Made by a program: the position numbers and the translations under genes. Shown here piece after piece: positions 26,565 through 34,670 of a stretch of 64,000 nt of DNA; position 1 is the stretch's first letter, and each line of letters starts with the position of its first letter. The stretch is from CAYQQU01 sp964419545 (lineage in GTDB: Bacteria > Bacteroidota > Bacteroidia > Chitinophagales > Saprospiraceae), in the NCBI GenBank assembly GCA_964419545.1, contig CAYQQU010000024.1, forward strand, positions 13,817-77,816. The letters are read 5' to 3'. Below the pieces are notes generated by a model. The model saw only the letters and a list, made by a program, of their open reading frames with translations. It ran no database searches and had not been told where the DNA came from.

Positions 26565-27326
26565 TTACCAGTCTTTTTTCGACTTCGACGGTTTCGACTG
26601 CGTCTTGCGCAGTTTTTCCTGCACTTTTTGTTCTTCCTGCTCCATAATTTCCAGTAGTTTACGGGCTTCCTCCCGGCTCAGATCGCGGGGCTCGCCGGCC
26701 TGGCCCCTTTCGTTTTGTTCTTCTTCCTGGCCTGAGGCCGACGGCTGCTCAGACGGCGGTTGCGCTTCCTGCTCTTCCTGGTTTTGAGGCGGCTGTTCCT
26801 GCGGCGAAGGCGACTCGCCGGATTCGGAAGGGGGTTCTTCTTTTCTTTTGTCCGACTCTTCCTGATTTTGCTGTTGCTGTTGCTGTTGTTGCTGTTGCTG
26901 TTGTAAAAAGCGCAGCGCCTGCGAGAGGTTGTATTTCGTCGATTGATCGTAAGGATTTAGGCGCAGTGCGTTCTTGTAGGCTTCGATACTTTCCTGATAT
27001 TGTTTTTGCTGAAAATGGGCGTTGCCGAGGTTGTGGTAGGCTCGGGCTTTAGCGCCCGGGTTGTCGGCGCGCTCCGCCGCTTCGTTGAAATGTTTTACCG
27101 CTTCTTCGTAACGCTCCTGGCGGTACACCGAGTTGCCGAGGTTGTAGGTAGCTTGCGGGCTGCTCTGGCGTTCTTTGGCGCGGCGGTAATTCTCTTCGGC
27201 GGCGACGTAGTCTTGTTCCTTGTAGTCGCGATCGCCCCGCCGCAGCAGCTTGTGGGTGGATTGCGCCGGCGCGTACGCGGCGAAAACAAACGTCAGCAAA
27301 ATCGTTGCGGCCAGATATCGAATCAT
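26565..27326 (-). CDS. batC: BatC-like TPR protein with polyglutamine tract
   Basis: The 253-residue product has a signal peptide (about 1-22), TPR repeats from 25 to 135 (YNLGNSVYRQERYEEAVKHF and YHNLGNAHFQQKQYQESIEA), then 12 consecutive glutamines at 142-153 and a low-complexity tail rich in Glu, Gln, Pro and Ser. BatC/BatE TPR proteins are exported partners of the BatA/BatB von Willebrand proteins. The Gln tract is encoded by mixed CAG/CAA codons, a simple repeat that may vary in length between strains. It follows batB by 15 bases. Confidence 0.88.
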   Translation of the reverse strand: MIRYLAATILLTFVFAAYAPAQSTHKLLRRGDRDYKEQDYVAAEENYRRAKERQSSPQATYNLGNSVYRQERYEEAVKHFNEAAERADNPGAKARAYHNLGNAHFQQKQYQESIEAYKNALRLNPYDQSTKYNLSQALRFLQQQQQQQQQQQQNQEESDKRKEEPPSESGESPSPQEQPPQNQEEQEAQPPSEQPSASGQEEEQNERGQAGEPRDLSREEARKLLEIMEQEEQKVQEKLRKTQSKPSKSKKDW

Positions 27327-27341
27327 AAAGTCCTCTTTTCA

Positions 27342-28373
27342 TTAATCAAAAAGCGTCTCGCCCGGCTGAAAGCGCCCCCGCCGGTAGGGAATCAGGAACT
27401 CCAGCACGATCAGCAACAGCCCGAGGCCGATAAAGTACTGGAAATAGCTCTCGTATTCATCAAAAACGCGCTGTTCCAATTCGCGTTTCTCGATGGCGTC
27501 GATGCGAGCGGCCAACGCATTAATAACCTGTTCACTGCGGCTCTGGTTGAGGTTAAAGTAGGCGCCGCCGCCTTTTTCGGCCACCTGTTGCAACATTTCT
27601 TCGTTGAGGCGGGAACGGACCGGGCTCCCGTCGCCACTGCGCTTGTAATCGGCCCGGCCGTCGACGATCACCGGGATAAAGTCGCCTTCGGGGGTGCCGA
27701 CGCCGATGGCAAAAGTGAGCAGCCCGTTGGCCCGCGCCCGCTCGGTGCGCTGGAGCGCTTCGGTATCGTGGTTTTCGCCGTCGGAGATGATGACGAGGGC
27801 CCGGTGGTTGCGGCTTCCTTCCTCGAAAGAGCGCTCCGCCAGGTCGACGGCGTCGGTAATGGCGGTGCCCTGGGTCGGCGCCATGTCCGGGTTGGCGCTT
27901 TTCAAAAACAGATCGATGGCCGTATAATCGCTGGTGATCGGCGCCTGCAAATAGGCGTTGCCGGCAAAGAGGATCAGGCCGATCCGGTTGCCTTCCAGGC
28001 CGTCCACCAGGTTTTGCGCGAATTTTTTGGCGCGCTCGAGGCGACTGGGCCTCACGTCCCTCGCCAACATGCTCTGCGAAATATCCATGGCGACGAAGAC
28101 GTCGACACCCCGGCTCTTCACTTTCTCGCGGCGCACCCCCCACTGCGGGTTGGCCCAGCCGATAGACAGCAGCGCTACTGCGCTCAGCAGCATCGCCAGC
28201 TTCGTGGGATGGCGGTACCGGGAAGCGCGCGGCATCAGGCGCCCCACCAAATCGCTCTCGCCAAACCGGCGCAGGGCGTTCCGGCGCGCATACTGCGTGA
28301 GCAGATACAGCCCCAACACGACCGGTACCAGCAATAACGCATACAAATATTCGGGATGTTCAAAACGAAACAT
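27342..28373 (-). CDS. batB: BatB, von Willebrand factor A membrane protein
   Basis: From the ATG at 28373 the product has 343 residues. Codons upstream of it translate the hexamer repeat (VGVGV...) and are not coding. It has N-terminal membrane helices at about 8-26 and 59-75, a VWA domain with the metal-binding MIDAS motif DISQS at Asp97-Ser101, and a C-terminal helix near 315-335. VWA membrane proteins of this type act with MoxR ATPases in assembly or activation of protein complexes. A G-rich (GGGTGT)n repeat lies about 17 bases upstream of the start codon. Confidence 0.93.
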   Translation of the reverse strand: MFRFEHPEYLYALLLVPVVLGLYLLTQYARRNALRRFGESDLVGRLMPRASRYRHPTKLAMLLSAVALLSIGWANPQWGVRREKVKSRGVDVFVAMDISQSMLARDVRPSRLERAKKFAQNLVDGLEGNRIGLILFAGNAYLQAPITSDYTAIDLFLKSANPDMAPTQGTAITDAVDLAERSFEEGSRNHRALVIISDGENHDTEALQRTERARANGLLTFAIGVGTPEGDFIPVIVDGRADYKRSGDGSPVRSRLNEEMLQQVAEKGGGAYFNLNQSRSEQVINALAARIDAIEKRELEQRVFDEYESYFQYFIGLGLLLIVLEFLIPYRRGRFQPGETLFD

Positions 28374-28389
28374 AACACTATCAATTTTA

Positions 28390-28452
28390 CCCCCCCCACA
28401 CACACTCACACTCACACCCACACCCACACCCACACCCCCCCCTCACCCTCAC
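28390..28452 (-). repeat. (GGGTGT)n hexamer repeat upstream of batB
   Basis: On the batB coding strand this reads as runs of G separated by TGT (GGGTGTGGGTGTGGG), flanked by G7-8 tracts. The repeat fits the G-quadruplex pattern of four G3+ runs with short loops. It covers the last codons of batA (which ends at 28449) and stops about 17 bases before the batB ATG. A second copy lies upstream of lptB. Confidence 0.85.
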
Positions 28453-29456
28453 GGTATCGTCCGCAAAAAAGTATACCGCAACACTATTTCCAAAACCAGA
28501 AAGAGCAGCCCCCACCCCACAAAAACGTGAAAGTACTCGCTATAGCGGCGATAAACGGTGACGTCGATCTCGGTTTTTTCCAGTTGGTCGATCTCCGCGT
28601 AGATCTGTTGCAGGGTCTCCGCCGAGGTCGCCCGGAAGTAGCGGCCGCCCGTCTGTTGGGCGATCTGCTGCAACAAGGCTTCGTCGATTTCCACGCGCGC
28701 CAGCCCGAAGACGTAGCGGCCGTCGCTGCGGCGGCTCACCGGGGTCAGCGCATCGCCCGTCGAGCCCACGCCCACGGTGTACACTTTCACCCCGAACTCC
28801 TCCGCGATCTCGGCGGCGGTCAGCGGTTTGATGTACCCGGCATTATTGACGCCGTCGGTGAGCAGGATCACCACTTTGCTTTTGGCTTCGCTCTCCCGCA
28901 GCCGGTTCACGGCGGTGGCCAGGCCTTCTCCGATCGCCGTGCCGTCTTCCAGGAGGCCGCACTGCAGCTCGCGTAAAAAACCTTTCACTATGCGGTGATC
29001 GGTGGTCAGTGGGCACTGGGTGAAAGCTTCGCCGGCGAAAACGGCCAGCCCGATGCGGTCGTAGGCCCGCTTGTCGACAAACTCCGCCGCCACCTTTTTG
29101 CTCACCTCCAGCCGGTCGGGCTCGAAGTCCTGCGCCAGCATGCTGCTCGACAGGTCCATGACCAATACGATATCGATGGCCTCGGCTTTTACTTCCTCCT
29201 CCTGCCGCATCTCGCGGGGCCGGGCCAGCGCCACGACGAGCGCCACGAAGGCCAGCGCCCGGAGGATGGGCAGCGCCGCCCGCAGCCGGCCCCGCCAGGA
29301 ATTGACGTCCGACAGCGCCGACAGGGTAGACATCCGGATGGTCGCATACCGCTCGCGGCGCCGCCGGAGATACCAGTACACCAGCAGCGGCAGCAACAGC
29401 AGCAGGAGCAGCAACTCCGGATTGTAAAATTGTATGTTGGTCAGCCAGCTAGGCAT
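28449..29456 (-). CDS. batA: BatA, von Willebrand factor A membrane protein
   Basis: The 335-residue product has a short N-terminal tail, a membrane helix at about 15-30, another at 62-78, a VWA domain with MIDAS motif DLSSS at Asp101-Ser105, and a C-terminal membrane helix (HVFVGWGLLFLVLEIVLRY). It is the paralogue of BatB just downstream. The start overlaps the end of the BatD-like gene at 29449, so the two are coupled. Confidence 0.93.
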   Translation of the reverse strand: MPSWLTNIQFYNPELLLLLLLLPLLVYWYLRRRRERYATIRMSTLSALSDVNSWRGRLRAALPILRALAFVALVVALARPREMRQEEEVKAEAIDIVLVMDLSSSMLAQDFEPDRLEVSKKVAAEFVDKRAYDRIGLAVFAGEAFTQCPLTTDHRIVKGFLRELQCGLLEDGTAIGEGLATAVNRLRESEAKSKVVILLTDGVNNAGYIKPLTAAEIAEEFGVKVYTVGVGSTGDALTPVSRRSDGRYVFGLARVEIDEALLQQIAQQTGGRYFRATSAETLQQIYAEIDQLEKTEIDVTVYRRYSEYFHVFVGWGLLFLVLEIVLRYTFLRTIP

Positions 29457-30411
29457 CGTTATCAGCGTTTTGCGTTTCCGAAGCGGGATCTTCCGTTACG
29501 GGCGCGGGAATAGTAGCGTGCACGAAGTCTTCCACCGTTTGCAGCGCCCGGTCGTGCAAGTCGGCCGTAGGCGTCGCTTTGGCGAATTTGACCAGGTCGG
29601 CCACCTGGAATACGTCCCGCAGCGGCGCTTCCCAGCGTTCGGCCAGGCCGAGCGGGGCCAGGCGCTCCAGCGTCTCCCGGCTGGTGCGTTCGAGGGCGGG
29701 TATTTCGAAGCGCCGCTCCAGGTATTCGCGGAGGATATAGCTCAGCTCGCTCTGGAACTGTTTATTCTCGCCTCGCTGCCACAACTTCTGCGTGCGCAGC
29801 GTTCGCAGTTTTTCCAGCGCCACCTCGTGCGGCGGGCGCACCACTTCCGGCGCGGGCGGCGCTTCGGCCTGCTTGCGACGACGCCACCAGAGTAACACCA
29901 GGGCGATGATGAGGCCCAAAGCGAGCACTCCGATCAGGTAAGGCAGCACATCCTGCAGCGCGAGCGGCTCTTCCACGATCGGCTTGATCGGCATCAGCCG
30001 GTTGGGGTCTTCGTCCGGCGGAAAGTCGCGCACGCTGACGGTCAGGGGCTGGGTCTGGGCGGTTCCCTCGCCGCGCGGACTGCGGTAGCTTACGCGAACC
30101 GGCGGCAGTACGTGGCTGCCCGGCTCGAAGGAAGTAAGCACCAGGCGGCGCTGCAGCCGGTAGCTGGGATAACCGCTGATGGTGTCCCATTCCGAGAGGG
30201 AGATGATCTCAAAGGCGGCGCTGGTATCGATGGCGCTGACGTCCACGTCCGTGACGGCAACGTCAGCCCCGTGGCCGGCCAGGACCTGCAGCTCTACCTG
30301 GTCGCCGATCATGAGGTAGCTGGAATCGAGCCGGGCGCTGACATCCACCTGCCCGAACAGCGGTTGGGCTAAGCAGCAAAAAAAGGCAACACATGAAATG
30401 ATCTCCCGCAT
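29449..30411 (-). CDS. BatD-like membrane protein of the Bat operon
   Basis: The 320-residue product has a signal peptide (1-20), an exported beta-rich domain (about 21-150, with the Bat-type start VDVSARLDSSYLMIGDQVEL), one transmembrane helix at about 156-177, and a cytoplasmic helical tail rich in Arg and Glu. This is a short BatD-like layout, and such genes often sit between the DUF58 gene and batA. It overlaps batA by 8 bases and follows the DUF58 gene by 3. It probably belongs to the same membrane complex; its exact role is not known. Confidence 0.8.
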   Translation of the reverse strand: MREIISCVAFFCCLAQPLFGQVDVSARLDSSYLMIGDQVELQVLAGHGADVAVTDVDVSAIDTSAAFEIISLSEWDTISGYPSYRLQRRLVLTSFEPGSHVLPPVRVSYRSPRGEGTAQTQPLTVSVRDFPPDEDPNRLMPIKPIVEEPLALQDVLPYLIGVLALGLIIALVLLWWRRRKQAEAPPAPEVVRPPHEVALEKLRTLRTQKLWQRGENKQFQSELSYILREYLERRFEIPALERTSRETLERLAPLGLAERWEAPLRDVFQVADLVKFAKATPTADLHDRALQTVEDFVHATIPAPVTEDPASETQNADNDA

Positions 30412-30414
30412 AGC

Positions 30415-31284
30415 CTATTTTGAGCGTTTTTGAAAAAACTTCAACAGGGCCCCGACATAGGACTCGTTGGTGCGGATGGCCACCTGATCGGCGCCGCTTT
30501 TCCGGAAGGTACCGGAAAAATAATCCGCATTGAGCTGGAACCAATGGGCATACGCCCGCCGTACCCGGCGCGAGCCCGTATCGATCCAGCGCACCTTTCC
30601 GGTCTCCGCATCTTCGGCCCGCAATAAGCCGACGTTAGGCAGCGCTTCTTCGCGCGGGTCGATGATCTGTACGCCTACGATGTCGTGCCGCCTGGCGGCA
30701 ATGCGCAGTGGCGACTCGTAATCGCGCGTCATGAAATCGGACAGTAAAAAGCAGATACTCCGTTTTTTGATCACGTTGTTGAAATAGCGCAGGGCGGTAC
30801 TCAGATCCGTACCGCGCCCCTGCGGCCGAAAATCGATCAGCTCGCGGATGATGCGCAGGATATGGGAGCGGCCCTTTTTCGGCGGAATGAATTTTTCCAC
30901 CTCGTCGGAAAAGAAGATGACGCCGACTTTGTCGTTATTGTTGATAGCGGAAAAAGCCAGGATGGCGCAGAGCTCGGTGATCACCTCGTTTTTCATCTGG
31001 TTGACCGTACCGAAGAAAGCCGAGCGGCTCACGTCGATCAGCAGCATCACCGTCAGTTCCCGCTCTTCCTCGAAGATCTTGATGTGCGGTTCGCCCGTCC
31101 GGGCCGTCACGTTCCAATCGATATTCCGCACGTCGTCCCCGTATTGGTAGTTGCGCACTTCGCTGAAAGACATACCGCGCCCTTTGAAGGCGCTATGGTA
31201 TTCCCCGGAAAAGAGGTGCTTGCTGAGCCCCTTCGTCTTGATCTCGATCTTCCGTACTTTCTTCAGCAGTTCGCTGGTCTCCAT
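30415..31284 (-). CDS. DUF58 family protein of the MoxR/Bat operon
   Basis: The 289-residue protein has the DUF58 signature GRGMSFSEVRNYQYGDDVR followed by NIDWNVTARTGEPHIK, then a VWA-like fold with LLIDVSRSAFFG. It has no signal peptide or membrane helix, so it is cytoplasmic. DUF58 proteins are constant partners of MoxR ATPases and VWA proteins. It lies 63 bases after moxR and 3 bases before the BatD-like gene. Confidence 0.93.
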   Translation of the reverse strand: METSELLKKVRKIEIKTKGLSKHLFSGEYHSAFKGRGMSFSEVRNYQYGDDVRNIDWNVTARTGEPHIKIFEEERELTVMLLIDVSRSAFFGTVNQMKNEVITELCAILAFSAINNNDKVGVIFFSDEVEKFIPPKKGRSHILRIIRELIDFRPQGRGTDLSTALRYFNNVIKKRSICFLLSDFMTRDYESPLRIAARRHDIVGVQIIDPREEALPNVGLLRAEDAETGKVRWIDTGSRRVRRAYAHWFQLNADYFSGTFRKSGADQVAIRTNESYVGALLKFFQKRSK

Positions 31285-31347
31285 AGCGTGAAATGTGAGA
31301 TTTGCAATTTGCGGGTATGCGGTATTTCTGTAGGCCGGCCTACGCCC

Positions 31348-32343
31348 TTACGGCACTTCCACCGTATCCAGGATGCGGTTGATGATGTCTTCCTGGGAGA
31401 CGTTTTCTGCTTCCGCTTCGTACGACAGGCCGATGCGATGGCGCAATACGTCGGGGCAGACGCTGCGTACGTCCTCCGGGATGACGTAGCCGCGCCGCTG
31501 GGTAAACGCCCGGGCTTTGGCCGCCAGCGCCAGGTTGATGCTGGCCCGCGGCGAGCCGCCGTAATTGATCAGCAGTTCCAGGTTCTTCATTCCGTACTCG
31601 CCGGGCTGGCGGGTAGCGAAGACGATGTCCAGGATGTATTGTTCGATCTTTTCGTCCATGTACACTTTGCGCACCGACTGGCGGGCCCGCAGGATATCGC
31701 GCGGATGGACGACAGGATTGATCTCTTCGAAATCGACGTCGCCTAGGTTCAGGCGGATGATCTGTCGCTCTTCTTCTTTGGAGGGATAGCCGATCTTCAC
31801 TTTCAGCATGAAGCGGTCGACCTGCGCTTCCGGCAGCGGGTAGGTTCCCTCCTGCTCTATGGGGTTTTGGGTAGCCAGCACGAGGAACGGTTCCTCCAGG
31901 TGGAAGGTATCGTTGCCGATGGTCACTTGCCGTTCCTGCATCGCTTCGAGCAAGGCGCTTTGCACTTTGGCGGGCGCCCGGTTGATCTCGTCGGCGAGCA
32001 CGAAATTGGCGAAGATGGGCCCGCGGCGCACGAAGAAGTCGTTGGTGCTCGGGTTGTAGATCATGGTCCCGATGATGTCTGCGGGCAGCAGGTCGGGCGT
32101 AAACTGGATGCGGCTGAATTTCGCGTCGATGGCGCGCGACAGCGTCTTGATGGCCAGCGTTTTCGCGAGGCCGGGCAACCCTTCCAGCAGGACGTGGCCG
32201 CGCGTGAGGAGGCCCAACAGCAGCCGGTCGATCATGTAGTGCTGCCCGACGATGACCTTGCGGGTTTCCTCGTTCAGTTTATCGATGAAGGCGCTGTCGA
32301 TGTAGATCTGCTGGTTGAGTGCTTCAATATCAATGGCTTGCAT
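31348..32343 (-). CDS. MoxR family AAA+ ATPase
   Basis: The 331-residue product has Walker A GLPGLAKT (55-62), Walker B FVLADEINRAP (about 114-124) and the sensor region FLVLATQNPIEQEGTYPLPEAQ split over the AAA+ core. MoxR proteins are chaperone-like ATPases that work with VWA proteins. It is the first gene of the minus-strand Bat operon and follows a strong candidate promoter at 32393-32425. Confidence 0.95.
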   Translation of the reverse strand: MQAIDIEALNQQIYIDSAFIDKLNEETRKVIVGQHYMIDRLLLGLLTRGHVLLEGLPGLAKTLAIKTLSRAIDAKFSRIQFTPDLLPADIIGTMIYNPSTNDFFVRRGPIFANFVLADEINRAPAKVQSALLEAMQERQVTIGNDTFHLEEPFLVLATQNPIEQEGTYPLPEAQVDRFMLKVKIGYPSKEEERQIIRLNLGDVDFEEINPVVHPRDILRARQSVRKVYMDEKIEQYILDIVFATRQPGEYGMKNLELLINYGGSPRASINLALAAKARAFTQRRGYVIPEDVRSVCPDVLRHRIGLSYEAEAENVSQEDIINRILDTVEVP

Positions 32344-32392
32344 AGCTCAAGTCGTTTGGATGGAAAGCAGTTGGCGCTTTGGTGTTGAACTT

Positions 32393-32425
32393 CAAAAATA
32401 CCCCTTTGTTGTACCGGCGCACAAA
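32393..32425 (-). promoter_or_regulatory. Promoter of the moxR/Bat operon
   Basis: On the minus strand TTTG (plus-strand 32422-32425) is followed after 21 bases by TATTTTTG (plus-strand 32393-32400), a good match to the Bacteroidota consensus. The predicted start site is near 32386, which leaves a leader of about 43 bases before the moxR ATG. Confidence 0.7.
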
Positions 32426-32452
32426 AATGCTAAATTTTTTGTAGAAAGTGGC

Positions 32453-32791
32453 TTACCGTTGCGACGCGAGGCTGTCTTCCAGCAACGGCCGCAGCGGTAC
32501 GGTATCGATGAGGGTGCGCACCTCGGGTTTGTCCGGCCGTTCGGGCACGGGCGGGCGCCCGGCGGTGTCGCGCTGGTAGCGCGCCTGGGCGATGATGATG
32601 GAGTCGGCGACTTCCGCGGCTTCCTTCATCAGGCGTTCGCGGCAGTCTTCCAGGTAATTCTGGCGGTAAGCCTGGGTTTTATTGTCGAGCTCCGACTGCA
32701 TCAGCGCGTCAACCTCGGCCTGGCTCGCCTCCTGGTTGTAACAACCGGCGCATAACCCGATGATGACGATGGCGCCAATTACGATTCTCAT
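32453..32791 (-). CDS. Small lipoprotein downstream of lptB (second)
   Basis: The 112-residue product has a lipoprotein signal peptide (IIGLCAGC, Cys17). The mature part is helical and charged, with a proline-rich linker (RPPVPERPDKPEVR). No known domain is recognised. The start overlaps the stop of the preceding small lipoprotein gene by 4 bases, and that gene in turn overlaps lptB, so all three are coupled. The coupling suggests a joint role at the cell envelope. Confidence 0.75.
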   Translation of the reverse strand: MRIVIGAIVIIGLCAGCYNQEASQAEVDALMQSELDNKTQAYRQNYLEDCRERLMKEAAEVADSIIIAQARYQRDTAGRPPVPERPDKPEVRTLIDTVPLRPLLEDSLASQR

Positions 32792-33066
32792 TTTTTGCGT
32801 GGTATTCTTTTGCGCAACTCGGCTTCTTCGCGCCGCCGCACGGCCAGGATGGAATCAACGGCTTCTTGGAGCCGCGCATCGTAATTCAATTCGCAGAGGC
32901 TGTCCAATTCCTGCCGCAGGGCGGGCAGCTGGTCGGTAAAGATCGTATCGACGCGCGCCCACTGGCGGGTCGTCAGCTTGAGCGGCGGCTTCTCCCGGCA
33001 GCTGGTCTGACTGAGCCAGAACGCCAGCAAGCCGCAGACCATTACGAGCGATAGTCTACCGTACAT
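32788..33066 (-). CDS. Small lipoprotein overlapping the lptB end (first)
   Basis: The 92-residue product has a lipoprotein signal peptide (WLSQTSC, Cys23) and a helical mature part with many Asp, Glu and Arg residues. No known domain is recognised. Its first 11 bases overlap the 3' end of lptB in another frame, so it is read from the same transcript. Distant similarity to the next small lipoprotein (helical, similar size, ending in charged residues) may reflect a duplication, but this is weak. Confidence 0.75.
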   Translation of the reverse strand: MYGRLSLVMVCGLLAFWLSQTSCREKPPLKLTTRQWARVDTIFTDQLPALRQELDSLCELNYDARLQEAVDSILAVRRREEAELRKRIPRKK

Positions 33067-33799
33067 CGATCACTTTCTTGCGCAGTTCAAAGTTCTTACC
33101 CAGGTATACTTTGCGCACCATGGCGTCGGCGGCCAGCTCCTCGGCGGTGCCGGCTTTCAGGATGCGCCCTTCGAACATCAGGTAGGCGCGGTCGGTGATG
33201 GATAGCGTTTCCTGTACGTTGTGGTCGGTGATGAGGATGCCGATATTTTTGGTTTTGAGCTTCGCGACGATGTACTGAATGTCCTCCACCGCGATCGGGT
33301 CGATCCCCGCGAAGGGTTCGTCCAGCAGGATAAAGCTGGGATTGGTGGCCAGCGCGCGGGCGATCTCGGTGCGTCGCCGCTCGCCGCCCGAGAGGGTGTC
33401 GCCGCGGCTTTTCCGTACTTTGGTCAGGCCGAATTCGTCGATCAGGCTCTCCAGGCGCTCCAGGCGTTCCGCTTTTTTGAGATCGGTCATCTCCAGCACC
33501 GCCAGGATATTGTCTTCCACGCTGAGCTTGCGAAATACCGACGGCTCCTGCGGCAGGTAGCCGATGCCGTTGCGCGCCCGCTTGTACATGGGCAGTTCGG
33601 TGATGTCGCGATCGTCGAGGTACACCCTGCCGGCATTGGGTTTGATAAACCCGACCACCATGTAGAAAGTGGTCGTTTTCCCCGCCCCGTTCGGCCCCAA
33701 CAGACCGACGATCTCTCCCTGCTCCACCTGCAGCGCTACGTCTTCCACCACCTGCCGGCGTCCGTATATTTTCCCCAATCCTTTAACGTATAAACGCAT
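33056..33799 (-). CDS. lptB: LPS export ABC transporter ATP-binding protein LptB
   Basis: From the ATG at 33799 the product has 247 residues; the codons before it translate the hexamer repeat (VGVGVGVG) and are not coding. Walker A GPNGAGKTT is at 35-43, the signature LSGGERRRTEIARAL at about 136-150, and Walker B FILLDEPFAGIDPIAV at about 156-171; the last is the LptB-type motif. The YLPQEPSVFRKLSVEDN stretch is also typical. LptB drives LPS extraction from the inner membrane with LptFG, which are not in the window. A (GGGTGT)n repeat lies about 19 bases upstream of the start. Confidence 0.95.
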   Translation of the reverse strand: MRLYVKGLGKIYGRRQVVEDVALQVEQGEIVGLLGPNGAGKTTTFYMVVGFIKPNAGRVYLDDRDITELPMYKRARNGIGYLPQEPSVFRKLSVEDNILAVLEMTDLKKAERLERLESLIDEFGLTKVRKSRGDTLSGGERRRTEIARALATNPSFILLDEPFAGIDPIAVEDIQYIVAKLKTKNIGILITDHNVQETLSITDRAYLMFEGRILKAGTAEELAADAMVRKVYLGKNFELRKKVIDVR

Positions 33800-33817
33800 A
33801 ATTTCTCGCTTTTTTTT

Positions 33818-33865
33818 CCCCACACCCACACCCACACCCACACTCACACCCAAACTCACACCCCC
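33818..33865 (-). repeat. (GGGTGT)n hexamer repeat upstream of lptB
   Basis: On the lptB coding strand the sequence reads GGGTGTGGGTGTGGGTGTGG with flanking G-runs, the same unit as upstream of batB. It fits a G-quadruplex pattern. It fills the space between the barrel-protein stop (33866) and the lptB leader. Confidence 0.85.
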
Positions 33866-34597
33866 TCAATCTATATACTCAATTTTCCGCAAAAACCGCA
33901 ACCCCAACGTCAGCTCAAACGTCACATTCCGGATGCGCCGTTCGGGTACGGTGATGTTGCCGGTATAGACGGTATTATTGACAAAAACTTCGCCGCTGGG
34001 TTGTTCGTATTGCAGCGAAAAGTCCGGATTGACCGAAAATTCAAGCAAGGCCCCCACGAATTCGGAAAAGGGGAACTCGATCCCCGCTCCGACGATGGCG
34101 CCGTAGGTAAAATCGCGGATCACCTGGTCGTTATCGAACGGGTAGATCGGAAATAGTTCGTTGAGCTCCTGGTATTCATCCAAATTGGTATCGAGGTTGT
34201 AATCTACGCGAATACCGAAAAGATAATACGGGCGGAGGTTATTTTCCGGCGCCCCGATCCGCTGTTTGGCGCCCAGGCTCAGGGAGAGGTTGTGGAAAAT
34301 GAAGTTCTGGGTCGGAAACTGAAAAAAGTCGCCGTTCACCCCGAAAGCGTTGCGACTCTGGATCGCGCTGCCCTTTGGGTTATACCCCGCCTGGGCGAAG
34401 AGCGCAAAAGCCTGGTCGCTCGCACTTTCGATAAAAGCCATGCCGTGCAGGGCGAAGAGCGGGTCGCGTTCAAAAGACTCCCACTGCTGGACGCCGATGG
34501 TCGGCCCGCCTTTAATACCGAAATAGTAACCCTGGGCCTGCAGGCCGAAGGTCGCTGCCGTCAGCCATACCAATAGCCCTATCTTTCGCTGCATCAT
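33866..34597 (-). CDS. PorT-like outer membrane beta-barrel protein
   Basis: The 243-residue product has a signal peptide ending in LQAQ, then YYFGIKGGPTIG, the usual start of the outer membrane beta-barrel family that includes PorT. Alternating strands such as YYLFGIRVDYNL and FELTLGLRFLRKI run to the end. In Porphyromonas, PorT is linked to the type IX secretion system, but this family is broad and small barrels of this type have many roles. A candidate -7 box (TACCTTTG) lies at 34615-34622. Confidence 0.8.
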   Translation of the reverse strand: MMQRKIGLLVWLTAATFGLQAQGYYFGIKGGPTIGVQQWESFERDPLFALHGMAFIESASDQAFALFAQAGYNPKGSAIQSRNAFGVNGDFFQFPTQNFIFHNLSLSLGAKQRIGAPENNLRPYYLFGIRVDYNLDTNLDEYQELNELFPIYPFDNDQVIRDFTYGAIVGAGIEFPFSEFVGALLEFSVNPDFSLQYEQPSGEVFVNNTVYTGNITVPERRIRNVTFELTLGLRFLRKIEYID

Positions 34598-34614
34598 TTG
34601 TTTTCCGTTTTCCG

Positions 34615-34622
34615 CAAAGGTA
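34615..34622 (-). promoter_or_regulatory. Candidate -7 box of the barrel-protein/lptB transcript
   Basis: TACCTTTG on the minus strand matches TAnnTTTG, 18 bases upstream of the ATG at 34597. No clear -33 element is seen. Confidence 0.45.
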
Positions 34623-34670
34623 ACCGGTTTTGGCGGAATTTGCGGTTGCCCCCGGCGAAATCGGTCCGTC

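Noticed and set aside
28390..28452. CRISPR-like repeat
   Set aside because: The units are 6-base simple repeats without unique spacers.
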